DNA of 64,000 nucleotides from Sulfuricurvum sp. (GTDB taxonomy: Bacteria; Campylobacterota; Campylobacteria; Campylobacterales; Sulfurimonadaceae): positions 1 through 64,000 of the forward strand of contig NZ_JALNYS010000003.1 of the NCBI RefSeq assembly GCF_023229695.1, read 5' to 3'. How positions within the stretch are numbered: position 1 is the stretch's first letter; each line of letters begins with the position of its first letter. The translations under genes were made by a program, and so were the position numbers. Positions 1 through 9,095 of this stretch are shown here, piece by piece. The notes beneath the pieces are model-generated. The model had not been told where the DNA came from. It did not search any database and worked only from the letters and a program-made list of their open reading frames with translations.

Positions 1-1007
1 TGAAAGGCGATCTGATCGATCGCTTTGATGATACCGGAGATTTTTGCCGCCGATTCGGTGATCGCGTGCATGGAGCGGGAGAGCTGTTCTCCCTTTTCAT
101 ATCCGGCGCGGGCCGAATCGTTGGCGTTTTTCGCGAGGATATCGGCCTGACGGGCGTTGTCAACATTTTGTGAATTGATCGCAGTGGACTCTTCTAACGT
201 CGCGCTCACCTCTTCGACGCTGGAGGCCTGTTCGCTGGCCCCCTGCGCCAGTGACGAGGAGGAGGATGCCACCTGATCGGACGCCGAGGTGATCTGCATC
301 GCCCCGTCGCGGATGGTGGTGACGCTCATGGTGATGGCTTTGTTAATGGAGCGGATCAGGGCTACAGCCATCCAGATATTAACCAAGAACACACACAACA
401 AAATACCAAAAAGCTCCGAGAGCAATCTCTGTTGTTCCTTCTCTCTCACTTTTTTTATCTCTTCCGCATTGGTTTTTACACGTTCCACAATCTCATCAAT
501 AATGGCGGATGATTCTCTGTCTTTCCCTTTGACCGCTTTATCGGCGATCAGATGGGCATCCGATGGGGGAGAAGAACGATAGATTTCGAGTGCGGAGGCA
601 TAATCGCTATTTAACTTACCATAGGCAGTGTAAAAGAGGGCAACTTTTGCAATAATTTCTCGATTATGCTCACGCTCTTGGTTCAGAAGTGTTTCAAGTT
701 TTTTAATCTCCTCAAGGGTTTTAATATGCGTTTTTTCAAAACCGGAAAGGTATTTTTTAAAGGAGGTTTCATCACCACCCCGTATAAGAATATTTTTCCA
801 CTCCTGAACCTGAGTTTTAAACTCAACCTGAGCACTCCGTGCATATTCAATCTCCAAGGCAACCGTATCTCCGGATGATACACTCTCTTCTAAAATACCG
901 CTAAATTGACGGTATCCGAAGATAAACAGGATAAGCATACTGACCAATACCATGGTCACGAGTAAAGAAATCCGCTTTCGGATGGTCCAACTTTTAAACT
1001 GCATCAT
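1..1007 (-). CDS. Methyl-accepting chemotaxis protein, 3' end cut by window edge
   Basis: Chemoreceptor that senses a periplasmic signal and controls CheA. Reading from the ATG pair at the right end gives a short cytoplasmic N-terminus, a transmembrane helix (about residues 13-31), a helical periplasmic four-helix-bundle-like region, and a second membrane helix (about 210-230). It then enters a cytoplasmic helical domain rich in Ser, Ala and Glu (QVASSSSSLAQGASEQ, EVSATLEES), typical of the MCP signalling and methylation region. The conserved hairpin tip is beyond the left edge. A GGGAG ribosome site precedes the start. It lies 14 bases after the histidine kinase stop, so it is probably last in the signalling operon. 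The ligand cannot be told. Confidence 0.9.
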   Translation of the reverse strand, partial: MMQFKSWTIRKRISLLVTMVLVSMLILFIFGYRQFSGILEESVSSGDTVALEIEYARSAQVEFKTQVQEWKNILIRGGDETSFKKYLSGFEKTHIKTLEEIKKLETLLNQEREHNREIIAKVALFYTAYGKLNSDYASALEIYRSSPPSDAHLIADKAVKGKDRESSAIIDEIVERVKTNAEEIKKVREKEQQRLLSELFGILLCVFLVNIWMAVALIRSINKAITMSVTTIRDGAMQITSASDQVASSSSSLAQGASEQASSVEEVSATLEESTAINSQNVDNARQADILAKNANDSARAGYEKGEQLSRSMHAITESAAKISGIIKAIDQIAF

Positions 1008-1021
1008 GATCTTTTTCTCCC

Positions 1022-2572
1022 TTAGTTTTCTGGTTTGTCATTGATATGGAACCGCATCGGATTTTTTCCGGAATGGGGGATGGATATTTTAAATAGAGCG
1101 CTTGTACCCACCGTTGTTGCACTAATCTCCCCGCCCATGTGTTCCATAACCATCATTTTAGACATATAGAGTCCAAGCCCTGTCCCCTTTTCGGTCGGTT
1201 TGGTCGTGAAGAAGGGGTCGAAAATTTTATCGATGATCGAGTGTTCAATACCGCCGGCATTATCAGAAACTTCGATAATAGTATATCTATCATTTTGATA
1301 TGTTTTAATGTTAATTGCTTTCCCGACTATCTCTTTGTTTTCAAAAGCATCTCTTGCATTGGCCAGCAGATTTAACATAATATGGGCAAGCTCCTTTTTA
1401 TAGATAAACAGTTTAATATCATCTTCCAAATCAAGCGTTAATGTAATATTTCTCGTCTCCAGTTGCGGATGTATGATGGTTATGGCACTCTCAAAAACTT
1501 TTTTAACGCTTACTAGCTCTTTTTCCCTATTGGGTCTTGAAAAATCCATAAAATCGTTGATGGTAGCTGACATTTTTTGTGCCAACTCCTGAATAAATTC
1601 CATTGTGCTGACCAGCTGTTCCTTAGAGAGGGTCCCCAGTTCATTCAGCATATTGATCTTAATAGCAGCGGCGCTGAGGGCATTCAGCGGCTGCCGCCAC
1701 TGATGGGCAATCATGCCGATCATCTCCCCCATTGCCGCCATTTTGGATTGCTGAAAAAGAAGCTTCTCTTTATGGATGATATTGGCGGATTCTTCCTGAA
1801 CCAGTTCGGTCAGATGATCGTTAATTTTTTTGAGATTCTCTTCACGCTCTGTAAGTTTTTCGGTCAACTCATTGAGTTCGCAATTGGCTTGGACCAATTC
1901 GTTAAAGAGCCATTTACGCTCCGTAATATCAATTTTGCTGGCAACAAAACTGCCGATCTTGCCGCTCTCATCTGCAATAGGGACAATATACATCTCTTCC
2001 CAGTAAACATCACCACTCTTTTTTTGATTGGCGACTTCACCATGCCACATTTTTCCATTCGTAATGGTATCCCATAATTTTTGGTAAAAATCTCTATTGT
2101 GTACCCCGGATTTCAAAATACTCGGTTTTTTTCCAATAACTTCCGCTACTGTATATCCGGTCATTTCCGTGTATTTTGGATTGACATATTCGATAATACC
2201 GTTTTTGTCGGTAAATATGATACCGAGAGGGCTATTTTCAACAATATTTTTTAACCACTTCTTGTGATACCTTTTCTCTTTTCGTAATCGTATCCTCTCT
2301 TTTTCAATCCTATCCGAAATAAAATAGACCACTATGAGCGAGAGGATAAAAATAGCTGCGGAAATAGCGTAGAGTGTCTGCTTCCCCTCTTTGGCTTTAG
2401 CCAAAACTTCATCTTTGTTTGCATTAATAGCGATATTTAATGTCTCTTCAAATATTCTCCCCGCCGTATAACTGAGGACAATGGTGATCGCAAGGATAAA
2501 TAATCCGGCGAAAAATGTTGTTTTGTACTGAAACCGTTTTCTTTTTGGAGAAAAATAGTTGTCGTCAAGCAT
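1022..2572 (-). CDS. Membrane PAS sensor histidine kinase
   Basis: Two-component sensor kinase of 516 residues. Two membrane helices (about 19-36 and 68-86) flank only about 30 periplasmic residues, so sensing is probably cytoplasmic or in the membrane. A PAS domain follows (about 104-220, with a GxxxDITERK end), then a coiled coil (220-275), then the HisKA domain with phospho-acceptor His290 in the AHQWRQPLNALS box typical of Campylobacterota kinases. The HATPase domain carries the N-box (NLLANARDAF), the G1 box (DNAGGI) and FDPFFTTK...GTGLGL. The upstream response regulator, 40 bases away on the same strand, is the likely partner. The signal is unknown. Confidence 0.92.
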   Translation of the reverse strand: MLDDNYFSPKRKRFQYKTTFFAGLFILAITIVLSYTAGRIFEETLNIAINANKDEVLAKAKEGKQTLYAISAAIFILSLIVVYFISDRIEKERIRLRKEKRYHKKWLKNIVENSPLGIIFTDKNGIIEYVNPKYTEMTGYTVAEVIGKKPSILKSGVHNRDFYQKLWDTITNGKMWHGEVANQKKSGDVYWEEMYIVPIADESGKIGSFVASKIDITERKWLFNELVQANCELNELTEKLTEREENLKKINDHLTELVQEESANIIHKEKLLFQQSKMAAMGEMIGMIAHQWRQPLNALSAAAIKINMLNELGTLSKEQLVSTMEFIQELAQKMSATINDFMDFSRPNREKELVSVKKVFESAITIIHPQLETRNITLTLDLEDDIKLFIYKKELAHIMLNLLANARDAFENKEIVGKAINIKTYQNDRYTIIEVSDNAGGIEHSIIDKIFDPFFTTKPTEKGTGLGLYMSKMMVMEHMGGEISATTVGTSALFKISIPHSGKNPMRFHINDKPEN

Positions 2573-2612
2573 CTTTTTCCCCTCCCCGATGATTCAACTA
2601 AGGATAACCGAA

Positions 2613-4115
2613 TCAAAAAAGTTCGAAATCATCTTCCGAACTCTCAATCGCTGTTATATCGTCCGATAAAATCAACTCTATCTGCAAACAGGCGCTAAAA
2701 AACGAACTGTCCAGATAGTGTATGTCCAAAGCATTCTGATCGACAAAAATATTTTTTCTCCAATAAACAAGATCCTGCTGTATCCCGACAAGAAGAAAAT
2801 AGAGTTTACTGAAAATTTTGGGATCGATTTTATCAAAACCAACGCCAAAAAGGAGTGCTGCAAGCGAACGGATGGCATACGACAAATCGTTAAACTGAAA
2901 CAAAAGGGCAATTTTTCCGGCATATATGTCAAGCTTCGTAGCCACTATAGAGAGTAACTCTAAATTTTTCTCTTCATTCAATTCGTCAAGTACCAGTTCC
3001 AGTTCACTCTCCAATTCATGCAGCTCCTGAAGTTCCTGCAATGTCTCGCCATCCAACTCTTCAAGATACTCTTGTGCCGTCGTTTTGTATGTATGGGAAC
3101 GGCGAAGCACCTCATTTTCGCTACCGCTGATCATCCGGGTTGAAAAATTGTTTTTTGCCGCTTCTCCCCTCTCTCCTCCCGTTTTTTCAGAGGGGAGAGC
3201 TTTTTCCTTTGCGGTTACTGGCATGGGCGTTTTGCATGAGATATAACGTTTACGGATAATAAACGTCTCTAGAATGTCACTGTAATTTTGAATTTTAACT
3301 TTTTGATACTCTTCCCACGTGATGTCATTAAAGGTATACATCCAATTTTTCCCGTCCATTGTCTCAATCTCGATTTCCCGCTTGATAATACGAAATATTT
3401 TTCTTTTTTTATTTCGTGAAATTGAAACTTTGTTTTTCGAGAGATCGTGAGGATTGTATTCATTCAGATTATGAAGATACCCCTCCTCCTTATCGAAAAA
3501 ATCACTCAGACAATCACCATATTCTTGAAACGTCAGCAGACGTATCGGATCGATCAGGGATGCAAAAGCTTCATTGATGTAACGCACTTCCCCCTCTCCG
3601 TAAATAACGCACGGGTTCGGATAGGCGTTGGCGATTTGGTTAATAACCTGATGCGAGGTACGGCTCACCTTCTCCCGGACCTTTAGCGCTTCCAACTCTC
3701 TCGCATTTTTGCGATCTTCCAACGTCCGGGCAACTTTATGAAAAACATTTTTGGCACTCTCTTCGGTTATCGGTTTTAAAAGATAGTGGTCCACCTTGAG
3801 CTGAATGGAGTCCATAAAAAAATCTCTGTCACTGAATGCGGTCGTAATCACAATCGGAATGTCACGAAATTTCTCCCGAATCAATCGGGTCATTTCCAAA
3901 CCGTTCATATTGGGCATTCGGATATCGGTGATGATGATATCGATCGGGTACCGGTTAAAAAAATCCCATCCATCCATCCCATCTTCCGCCACGTACACTT
4001 TTTGAAAAAAAATCTCCAACAAAGGGGCCATAGTAATTCGGCTGATCGCTTCGTCTTCAACATACAAAACCGTATAGTTTTCCGTTAATGCCTGAATCTC
4101 TTTTATAGTGTGCAT
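2613..4115 (-). CDS. Response regulator with PAS-like and C-terminal helical domain
   Basis: The N-terminal receiver domain (about 12-130) has acidic residues VEDE, phospho-acceptor Asp64 in IIITDIRMPN, and the switch Lys in LLKPI. A PAS-like segment follows (about 155-270, including YGEGEVRYINEAF). After a variable linker comes an acidic, Leu/Glu-rich coiled stretch and a compact helical C-terminal domain with no recognisable DNA-binding or catalytic motif. The output is therefore probably protein-protein. Its start overlaps the end of the upstream REC-GGDEF-EAL gene by 13 bases, implying coupled translation, and the histidine kinase follows. The C-terminal domain is not one I can name. Confidence 0.8.
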   Translation of the reverse strand: MHTIKEIQALTENYTVLYVEDEAISRITMAPLLEIFFQKVYVAEDGMDGWDFFNRYPIDIIITDIRMPNMNGLEMTRLIREKFRDIPIVITTAFSDRDFFMDSIQLKVDHYLLKPITEESAKNVFHKVARTLEDRKNARELEALKVREKVSRTSHQVINQIANAYPNPCVIYGEGEVRYINEAFASLIDPIRLLTFQEYGDCLSDFFDKEEGYLHNLNEYNPHDLSKNKVSISRNKKRKIFRIIKREIEIETMDGKNWMYTFNDITWEEYQKVKIQNYSDILETFIIRKRYISCKTPMPVTAKEKALPSEKTGGERGEAAKNNFSTRMISGSENEVLRRSHTYKTTAQEYLEELDGETLQELQELHELESELELVLDELNEEKNLELLSIVATKLDIYAGKIALLFQFNDLSYAIRSLAALLFGVGFDKIDPKIFSKLYFLLVGIQQDLVYWRKNIFVDQNALDIHYLDSSFFSACLQIELILSDDITAIESSEDDFELF

Positions 4116-5776
4116 TTGGGTTCCCCTAAAAAATAACCTTGAGAATAATCGATATCCAGCTCCATCACTTTTTCGTGGATCGATTGGTTATGGACAAATT
4201 CGGCAATCACTTTTGCTCCGATACTTTTGGCAAATTGTGTGATATTTTTCGCAATTTTGTAACTGTTTTCATTTTTATCGATCTCCTTGATAAAACTACC
4301 GTCTATCTTGATAAAATCGACATTCAGACGGTGAACACGCTCAAAATTTGAATTCTGGGCACCGAAATCGTCGATGGCCAATTGAAAACCGTACCGTTTG
4401 AGTTCTTTTAGCTGATTGAGATTTTGATCCGTCGCATGTGCACTGATACCTTCAAGGACCTCCAGTACGATACGATCCGGATTGATCCGATATCGTTGGG
4501 CCGTTGTCAGGAGAAAATCGCTCAGATAATTATCATTCAGGTCCTGTTCACCGATATTGATGGAAAAACTAAAAAGGTTGTCTTTGAAAAAGTCAAAGCT
4601 TTTTTCGATCATACTGCGGGTAACACTCGGAAGCATTCCGGTCAATTCAGCTGCTTTGATAAAGTAGAAAGGGGATAAAATCTCGCCATTATAAATCAAA
4701 CGGGCCAACACTTCATATTTTTCAATATTATACGTTCTATTATTAACAATCGGCTGATAATAGGGGATGAGTAAATCTTTATTAATGGCCTCAAAAAGGA
4801 TCGGGACATGACGCTGGATCTCTTTTTGGTAGTTTTCGAAATACGAATCGGGTTGGTATTTGTGTATCCGGTTTTTACCGAGCTGGCGCGCCTCTTTCAG
4901 TGCGATATGGGCATTTTTTAAAAAATCCCCTTTCCCCTCGGCAATCGAAATCGTCGCGGTGAATCGCACGGAGATATGTTCATGTTCGATCGGAAAACTC
5001 CCGATTTTTTCTTTGAGCGATTCGGCAAACGTTTCTACCTCTTCCACCGAAAAAGAGTAAAAAATATAAACAAATTCATCGTGCCCCAAACGAAACAGCA
5101 CGGCGCTATCCGGGCTGTTTTGTTGAAAAAAATCGGCAATTTTTTTCAAAATCATATCCCCGTTGTAATAACCGTAACTCATATTGATATTGTCGAAATT
5201 ATCAATATTGAGCAGTAAAATGATTTTATCTTCCTCTTCTTCGATAAGTGCATTAAATTTGTTACGGTTGTAAAGGCCCGTCAACGGATCGGTAATCGCC
5301 AATTGTCGAAGTTCCGTGGTTTTTAAATAAATTTCATGCTCAAGACTTTGATAGTAGTTTGTTATCAGTTGCTCACTGTGCAGCGTGCGTGTCACCTTTT
5401 GAAGCGTATCCATCAACTGTTCCAACTCTACCGGCTTCATAATAAAGCCGTCAATCCCCATCCGAATCGCTTTTACTAAATATTCACCGGTATCATACGC
5501 TGAAAAAATGATGATTTTTTGGATGCAATTGTCGGCTTTTATTTTTTCAGTCAGTTGTATCCCATCCATACGAGGCATATCGATATCGGTAATCACAAGA
5601 TCAAATTTTTGCTTTTGGTACCGTTCCCACCCCTCTTGTCCGTCCGATGCGGTTTGGGTTTCCTGAAAAAAGAGGGCAAAAACCTGTGACAATGCCTCAC
5701 GTGAAGCCGAATCGTCTTCGACAAAAAGAAGGGTTAATTTTTTAGTCTGTTCGATCAGTGAATACCGTTCTCCCAT
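4103..5776 (-). CDS. REC-GGDEF-EAL c-di-GMP signalling response regulator
   Basis: 557-residue cytoplasmic protein with a receiver domain (phospho-acceptor Asp in LVITDIDMPR), a GGDEF domain and an EAL domain. The cyclase motif reads GHDEF instead of GGDEF, which may weaken or abolish diguanylate cyclase activity. The EAL domain looks intact for c-di-GMP hydrolysis: EVLAR in the EAL position, an Asn in the INIGEQ segment, the IDDFG pair, Lys in FIKIDGSFI, and QGYFLGEP. I chose the ATG at 5776 because AAGGA sits 8 bases upstream; an in-frame ATG at 5800 would add eight residues without a comparable site. First gene of the signalling operon, read divergently from aspS. Confidence 0.88.
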   Translation of the reverse strand: MGERYSLIEQTKKLTLLFVEDDSASREALSQVFALFFQETQTASDGQEGWERYQKQKFDLVITDIDMPRMDGIQLTEKIKADNCIQKIIIFSAYDTGEYLVKAIRMGIDGFIMKPVELEQLMDTLQKVTRTLHSEQLITNYYQSLEHEIYLKTTELRQLAITDPLTGLYNRNKFNALIEEEEDKIILLLNIDNFDNINMSYGYYNGDMILKKIADFFQQNSPDSAVLFRLGHDEFVYIFYSFSVEEVETFAESLKEKIGSFPIEHEHISVRFTATISIAEGKGDFLKNAHIALKEARQLGKNRIHKYQPDSYFENYQKEIQRHVPILFEAINKDLLIPYYQPIVNNRTYNIEKYEVLARLIYNGEILSPFYFIKAAELTGMLPSVTRSMIEKSFDFFKDNLFSFSINIGEQDLNDNYLSDFLLTTAQRYRINPDRIVLEVLEGISAHATDQNLNQLKELKRYGFQLAIDDFGAQNSNFERVHRLNVDFIKIDGSFIKEIDKNENSYKIAKNITQFAKSIGAKVIAEFVHNQSIHEKVMELDIDYSQGYFLGEPKCTL

Positions 5777-5976
5777 TTTAACATCCTTGCTCACATGCAA
5801 CCGTGGATCACCCTTTTGGATGAGATATCTTAAACAAAATAAAACACGATATTAGTATATTTTAATGAAAATAAGAGGGGTTTACTCCTTATTTAATAAT
5901 ATTAAACTTAAAAAATCCGACAAAAAGTGACCAAAAAGTGATGTTTTGATTTTATTCAGCCCCTTTTGTATCGCTA

Positions 5977-6037
5977 TTATCAAACCAAAAGATTGTAAGC
6001 GATATAATTTCAAAAAATAAAGATCAAGGACTTTGAT
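5977..6037 (+). promoter_or_regulatory. Probable sigma-70 promoter and leader of aspS
   Basis: A TATAAT -10 hexamer lies at 6003-6008, with no good -35, as is usual for Campylobacterota housekeeping promoters. AAGGA at 6026-6030 precedes the TTG start of aspS by 7 bases. The 5801-6037 gap is AT-rich and must also carry the divergent promoter of the signalling operon; I see no other structure in it. Confidence 0.45.
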
Positions 6038-7792
6038 TTGAGAAGTCATTTTTGTACCGATTTAAGTGAACAAAACGTCGGAGAAGCCGTCGTCCTCTGC
6101 GGCTGGGCAAACAGTTATCGTGACCACGGCGGAATCGTTTTTATCGATCTTCGCGATAAAAGCGGTCTTATTCAACTTGTGTGTGATCCTACGGATAACG
6201 CCCATTCGCATAAAGTTGCCAGTGAAGTGCGCGATGAATTCGTCCTTATTGCCAAAGGACGTATACGTGCACGCGGCGAAGGTTTAGTCAATCCCCGCCT
6301 TAAAACCGGCGGCATTGAAGTCGTAGTCGAAGAGCTGATCATTGAAAACCGCTCCGAGCCTGTCCCTTTTGTGATCGGCGACAACAGTGTCGGCGAAGAG
6401 ACACGACTCAAATACCGGTATCTTGATTTACGAAATCCCGCTTCGTACAATACTTTCAAACTCCGTTCCAAAGCGGCAATCGCGGCACGGAATGTCCTTG
6501 ACAATCTTGGATTTTTGGAAGTCGAAACGCCGATTCTCACCAAATCGACTCCGGAAGGGGCGCGTGATTATCTCGTCCCAAGCCGTGTCCATGAGGGGGA
6601 ATTCTACGCCCTTCCCCAGTCACCGCAGCTGTTTAAGCAACTGTTGATGGTCGGTGGATTCGACCGCTATTTCCAGATCGCCAAATGTTTCCGAGACGAA
6701 GATTTGCGTGCGGACCGTCAACCGGAGTTCACCCAGATCGACGTCGAGATGAGTTTTTGCAATCAAGAAGACGTTATCCGTGTTGCCGAAGAGCTGATTA
6801 CGGGGATGTTCGCCTCTGCAGGCCACGAAGTCTCTACGCCGTTCAACCGTATCAAATACTCCGATGCGATGGAGTGGTACGGATCCGATAAACCCGACCT
6901 CCGCTACGATCTTAAAATGGTCGATGTGATCGATATCTTTGCACGCTGCGACAATGAGATTTTCACCTCCATCGCCGCCAATCCGAAAATGAACCGGATC
7001 AAAGCGCTTCGGGTACCGGGTGCCGATCTGGTGTTCTCCAAGCGGGAAATGAAAAGTTTCGAAGACTATGTCCGCAAATTCGGGGCCAAAGGTCTGGGAT
7101 ATTTTCAAATGAAAGAAGAGGGTCTCAAAGGGCCGTTGGAGAAATTCTTTGCTCCCGAAGATCTTCAGCTCCTCATTGATCGAACCGGTATGGAAGTGGG
7201 AGACGTCGTCTTTTTCGGTGCGGGGGATAAGAAAACGGTATGGGACTATATGGGGCGATTCCGTATCTTCATTGCGGAACACGAGAAGATGAACCTGATC
7301 GACAAAGAGCGTTTCGAGTTTGTCTGGGTCGTCGATTTCCCGATGTTCGAGATCGAAGAGGGGCGGGTCAAAGCACTGCATCACCCCTTTACGATGCCGC
7401 GTGATCTAAACCACGAGCATATCGAAGATATCGAATCGATCGCCTACGACATCGTCCTCAACGGCACCGAACTCGGCGGCGGATCGATCCGTATCCATAA
7501 ACAGGCGCTTCAGGAAGAGATCTTCAAACTTCTCGGTATCGGCGAAGAGGAAGCGCAGGAGAAGTTCGGATTCCTCCTCGATGCACTCAAATTCGGCGCC
7601 CCTCCGCATGGCGGTTTTGCGATCGGCTTTGACCGTTTCATGATGCTGTTGTCTAAAAAAGACTCAATTCGTGACGTTATCGCTTTCCCGAAAACACAGA
7701 AAGCGTCGTGTATCATGACCCATGCACCAAGCCCGGTCGAACTAACCCAATTGCGTGAGCTCCATATCCGTTTACGCGAAAGCGCAAAGTAA
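6038..7792 (+). CDS. aspS: Aspartyl-tRNA synthetase
   Basis: Class II aminoacyl-tRNA synthetase of 584 residues, the full bacterial AspRS length. It has an N-terminal OB fold (GWANSYRDHGG), motif 2 (FRDEDLRADRQPEF), the bacterial insertion domain, and motif 3 (GFAIGFDRFMM). It charges tRNA-Asp. In many members of this phylum AspRS is non-discriminating and also makes Asp-tRNA-Asn for GatCAB; whether that holds here cannot be judged from this window. The start is TTG, supported by AAGGA and by the family N-terminus beginning here. The adenylate kinase-like gene follows after 3 bases, so the two are probably cotranscribed. Confidence 0.97.
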   Translation: MRSHFCTDLSEQNVGEAVVLCGWANSYRDHGGIVFIDLRDKSGLIQLVCDPTDNAHSHKVASEVRDEFVLIAKGRIRARGEGLVNPRLKTGGIEVVVEELIIENRSEPVPFVIGDNSVGEETRLKYRYLDLRNPASYNTFKLRSKAAIAARNVLDNLGFLEVETPILTKSTPEGARDYLVPSRVHEGEFYALPQSPQLFKQLLMVGGFDRYFQIAKCFRDEDLRADRQPEFTQIDVEMSFCNQEDVIRVAEELITGMFASAGHEVSTPFNRIKYSDAMEWYGSDKPDLRYDLKMVDVIDIFARCDNEIFTSIAANPKMNRIKALRVPGADLVFSKREMKSFEDYVRKFGAKGLGYFQMKEEGLKGPLEKFFAPEDLQLLIDRTGMEVGDVVFFGAGDKKTVWDYMGRFRIFIAEHEKMNLIDKERFEFVWVVDFPMFEIEEGRVKALHHPFTMPRDLNHEHIEDIESIAYDIVLNGTELGGGSIRIHKQALQEEIFKLLGIGEEEAQEKFGFLLDALKFGAPPHGGFAIGFDRFMMLLSKKDSIRDVIAFPKTQKASCIMTHAPSPVELTQLRELHIRLRESAK

Positions 7793-7795
7793 TCG

Positions 7796-8371
7796 ATGAA
7801 GAAACTTTTTTTAATTATCGGTGCACCCGGATCAGGTAAAACAACCGATGCGGCCATAATAGCCAAACAAAACAGTGATAGGATCGTCCATTATTCAACG
7901 GGAGACCTTCTTCGCGCCGAAGTCGCATCGGGCAGCGAGCGCGGCCTCTTAATCGACAGCTTTATCAGCAAAGGGATGATCGTCCCGATCGAAATCGCTA
8001 TCGAGACGATTACCGGTGCGATTAAAAATGCACCGGCGGATGTTATTTTATTCGACGGTTATCCGCGTTCCCTTGAACAGATGAACGAGCTGGATAAATA
8101 TCTGCAAAACGACACTTCAATCGAACTGATCAGCGTCATTGAAGTTGCTGTGAGTGAAGCCATAGCACGCGAGCGTGTCCTCGGGCGTGCACGCGGTGCG
8201 GATGATGATGAAAAAGTATTTAATAATCGGATGAAGGTTTATACCGATCCCCTATCCGATATCCAAAAGTTTTACGAAGCCAAAAATTGTCTCGTAAAAA
8301 TCGACGGAGAACGCTCAATCGAAACCATTGTCGATGAGATAGAAAGCTTTATTCAATCAAAATTTAATTAA
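7796..8371 (+). CDS. Short-form adenylate kinase / nucleoside monophosphate kinase
   Basis: 191-residue P-loop NMP kinase: GAPGSGKTT at residues 9-17, an NMP-binding segment (YSTGDLLRAEV), a DGYPRS motif, and a short LID around RARGADDDEKVFNNR. It lacks the long LID insertion. Length and sequence match the single Adk of Helicobacter and Campylobacter. Predicted reaction is ATP + AMP to 2 ADP. It sits 3 bases after aspS and 11 bases before a second, long-form adenylate kinase, so the two may differ in substrate or expression. Activity on AMP is inferred from the family. Confidence 0.85.
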   Translation: MKKLFLIIGAPGSGKTTDAAIIAKQNSDRIVHYSTGDLLRAEVASGSERGLLIDSFISKGMIVPIEIAIETITGAIKNAPADVILFDGYPRSLEQMNELDKYLQNDTSIELISVIEVAVSEAIARERVLGRARGADDDEKVFNNRMKVYTDPLSDIQKFYEAKNCLVKIDGERSIETIVDEIESFIQSKFN

Positions 8372-8382
8372 TAGGAATTAAT

Positions 8383-9030
8383 ATGAAAATTATTCTTTTA
8401 GGCGCACCCGGCGCCGGCAAAGGGACCCAGGCACAATTTTTGACCAAAGCGTTCGACATTCCGCAGATTTCGACGGGTGATATGCTACGCGCTGCCATCA
8501 AAGCGGGCACCGAACTCGGAACGCTTGCCAAATCGTTTATGGATGCGGGTAAACTCGTTACCGATGAGATCATTATCGGTCTCGTAAAAGAGCGTATTAC
8601 CCAAGAAGATTGCAAAAACGGGTTTCTTCTCGACGGATTTCCCCGTACCGTACCGCAAGCCGATGCTTTAAAAGAGGCAGGGGTTGCGATCGATGCCGTC
8701 ATTGAAATCGATGTTGCCGACAGTGTTATCGTAGAGCGGATGTCCGGACGCCGTGCCCACCTTGCATCGGGACGTACCTACCATGTTGTTTTCAATCCGC
8801 CGAAAGTGGAAGGAAAAGACGATGAGAGCGGTGAAGATTTGGTTCTGCGCGACGATGACAAAGCCGAAGTGGTGTTGGACCGATTGCGTGTCTATCATGA
8901 ACAGACCGCTCCGCTAGTCAACTACTACAAAGGGGTTGCCGCATCAGACTCGTCAGTCAAATACATCACCATCGACGGAACACAAAAGATCGATGCGGTA
9001 GAAAAAGAGATCCTTTCCAAACTGAACTAA
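8383..9030 (+). CDS. adk: Long-form adenylate kinase
   Basis: 215-residue classical Adk with P-loop GAPGAGKGT (7-15), ISTGDMLRAAI, FLLDGFPRT and a long LID domain (SGRRAHLASGRTYHVVFNPP) without zinc cysteines. It converts ATP + AMP to 2 ADP in the cytoplasm. This is the form usual in Proteobacteria such as E. coli, whereas the gene just upstream is the short form. The pair are ancient paralogues rather than a recent duplication, since their LID regions and lengths differ. A hairpin follows the stop. Confidence 0.95.
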   Translation: MKIILLGAPGAGKGTQAQFLTKAFDIPQISTGDMLRAAIKAGTELGTLAKSFMDAGKLVTDEIIIGLVKERITQEDCKNGFLLDGFPRTVPQADALKEAGVAIDAVIEIDVADSVIVERMSGRRAHLASGRTYHVVFNPPKVEGKDDESGEDLVLRDDDKAEVVLDRLRVYHEQTAPLVNYYKGVAASDSSVKYITIDGTQKIDAVEKEILSKLN

Positions 9031-9039
9031 CCGTTTCTA

Positions 9040-9075
9040 CGATTTCCCCGCTTTAATGCGGGAATCGTTCCTTAT
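9040..9075 (+). terminator. Stem-loop after adk
   Basis: An imperfect stem of about 10 pairs (CCCGC/GCGGG core with an outer CGAT/ATCG) at 9040-9067, followed by a T-rich stretch. It fits termination of the aspS-adk operon, although the T run is interrupted. Confidence 0.45.
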
Positions 9076-9095
9076 TCCATGCTATAATCTTTTGT

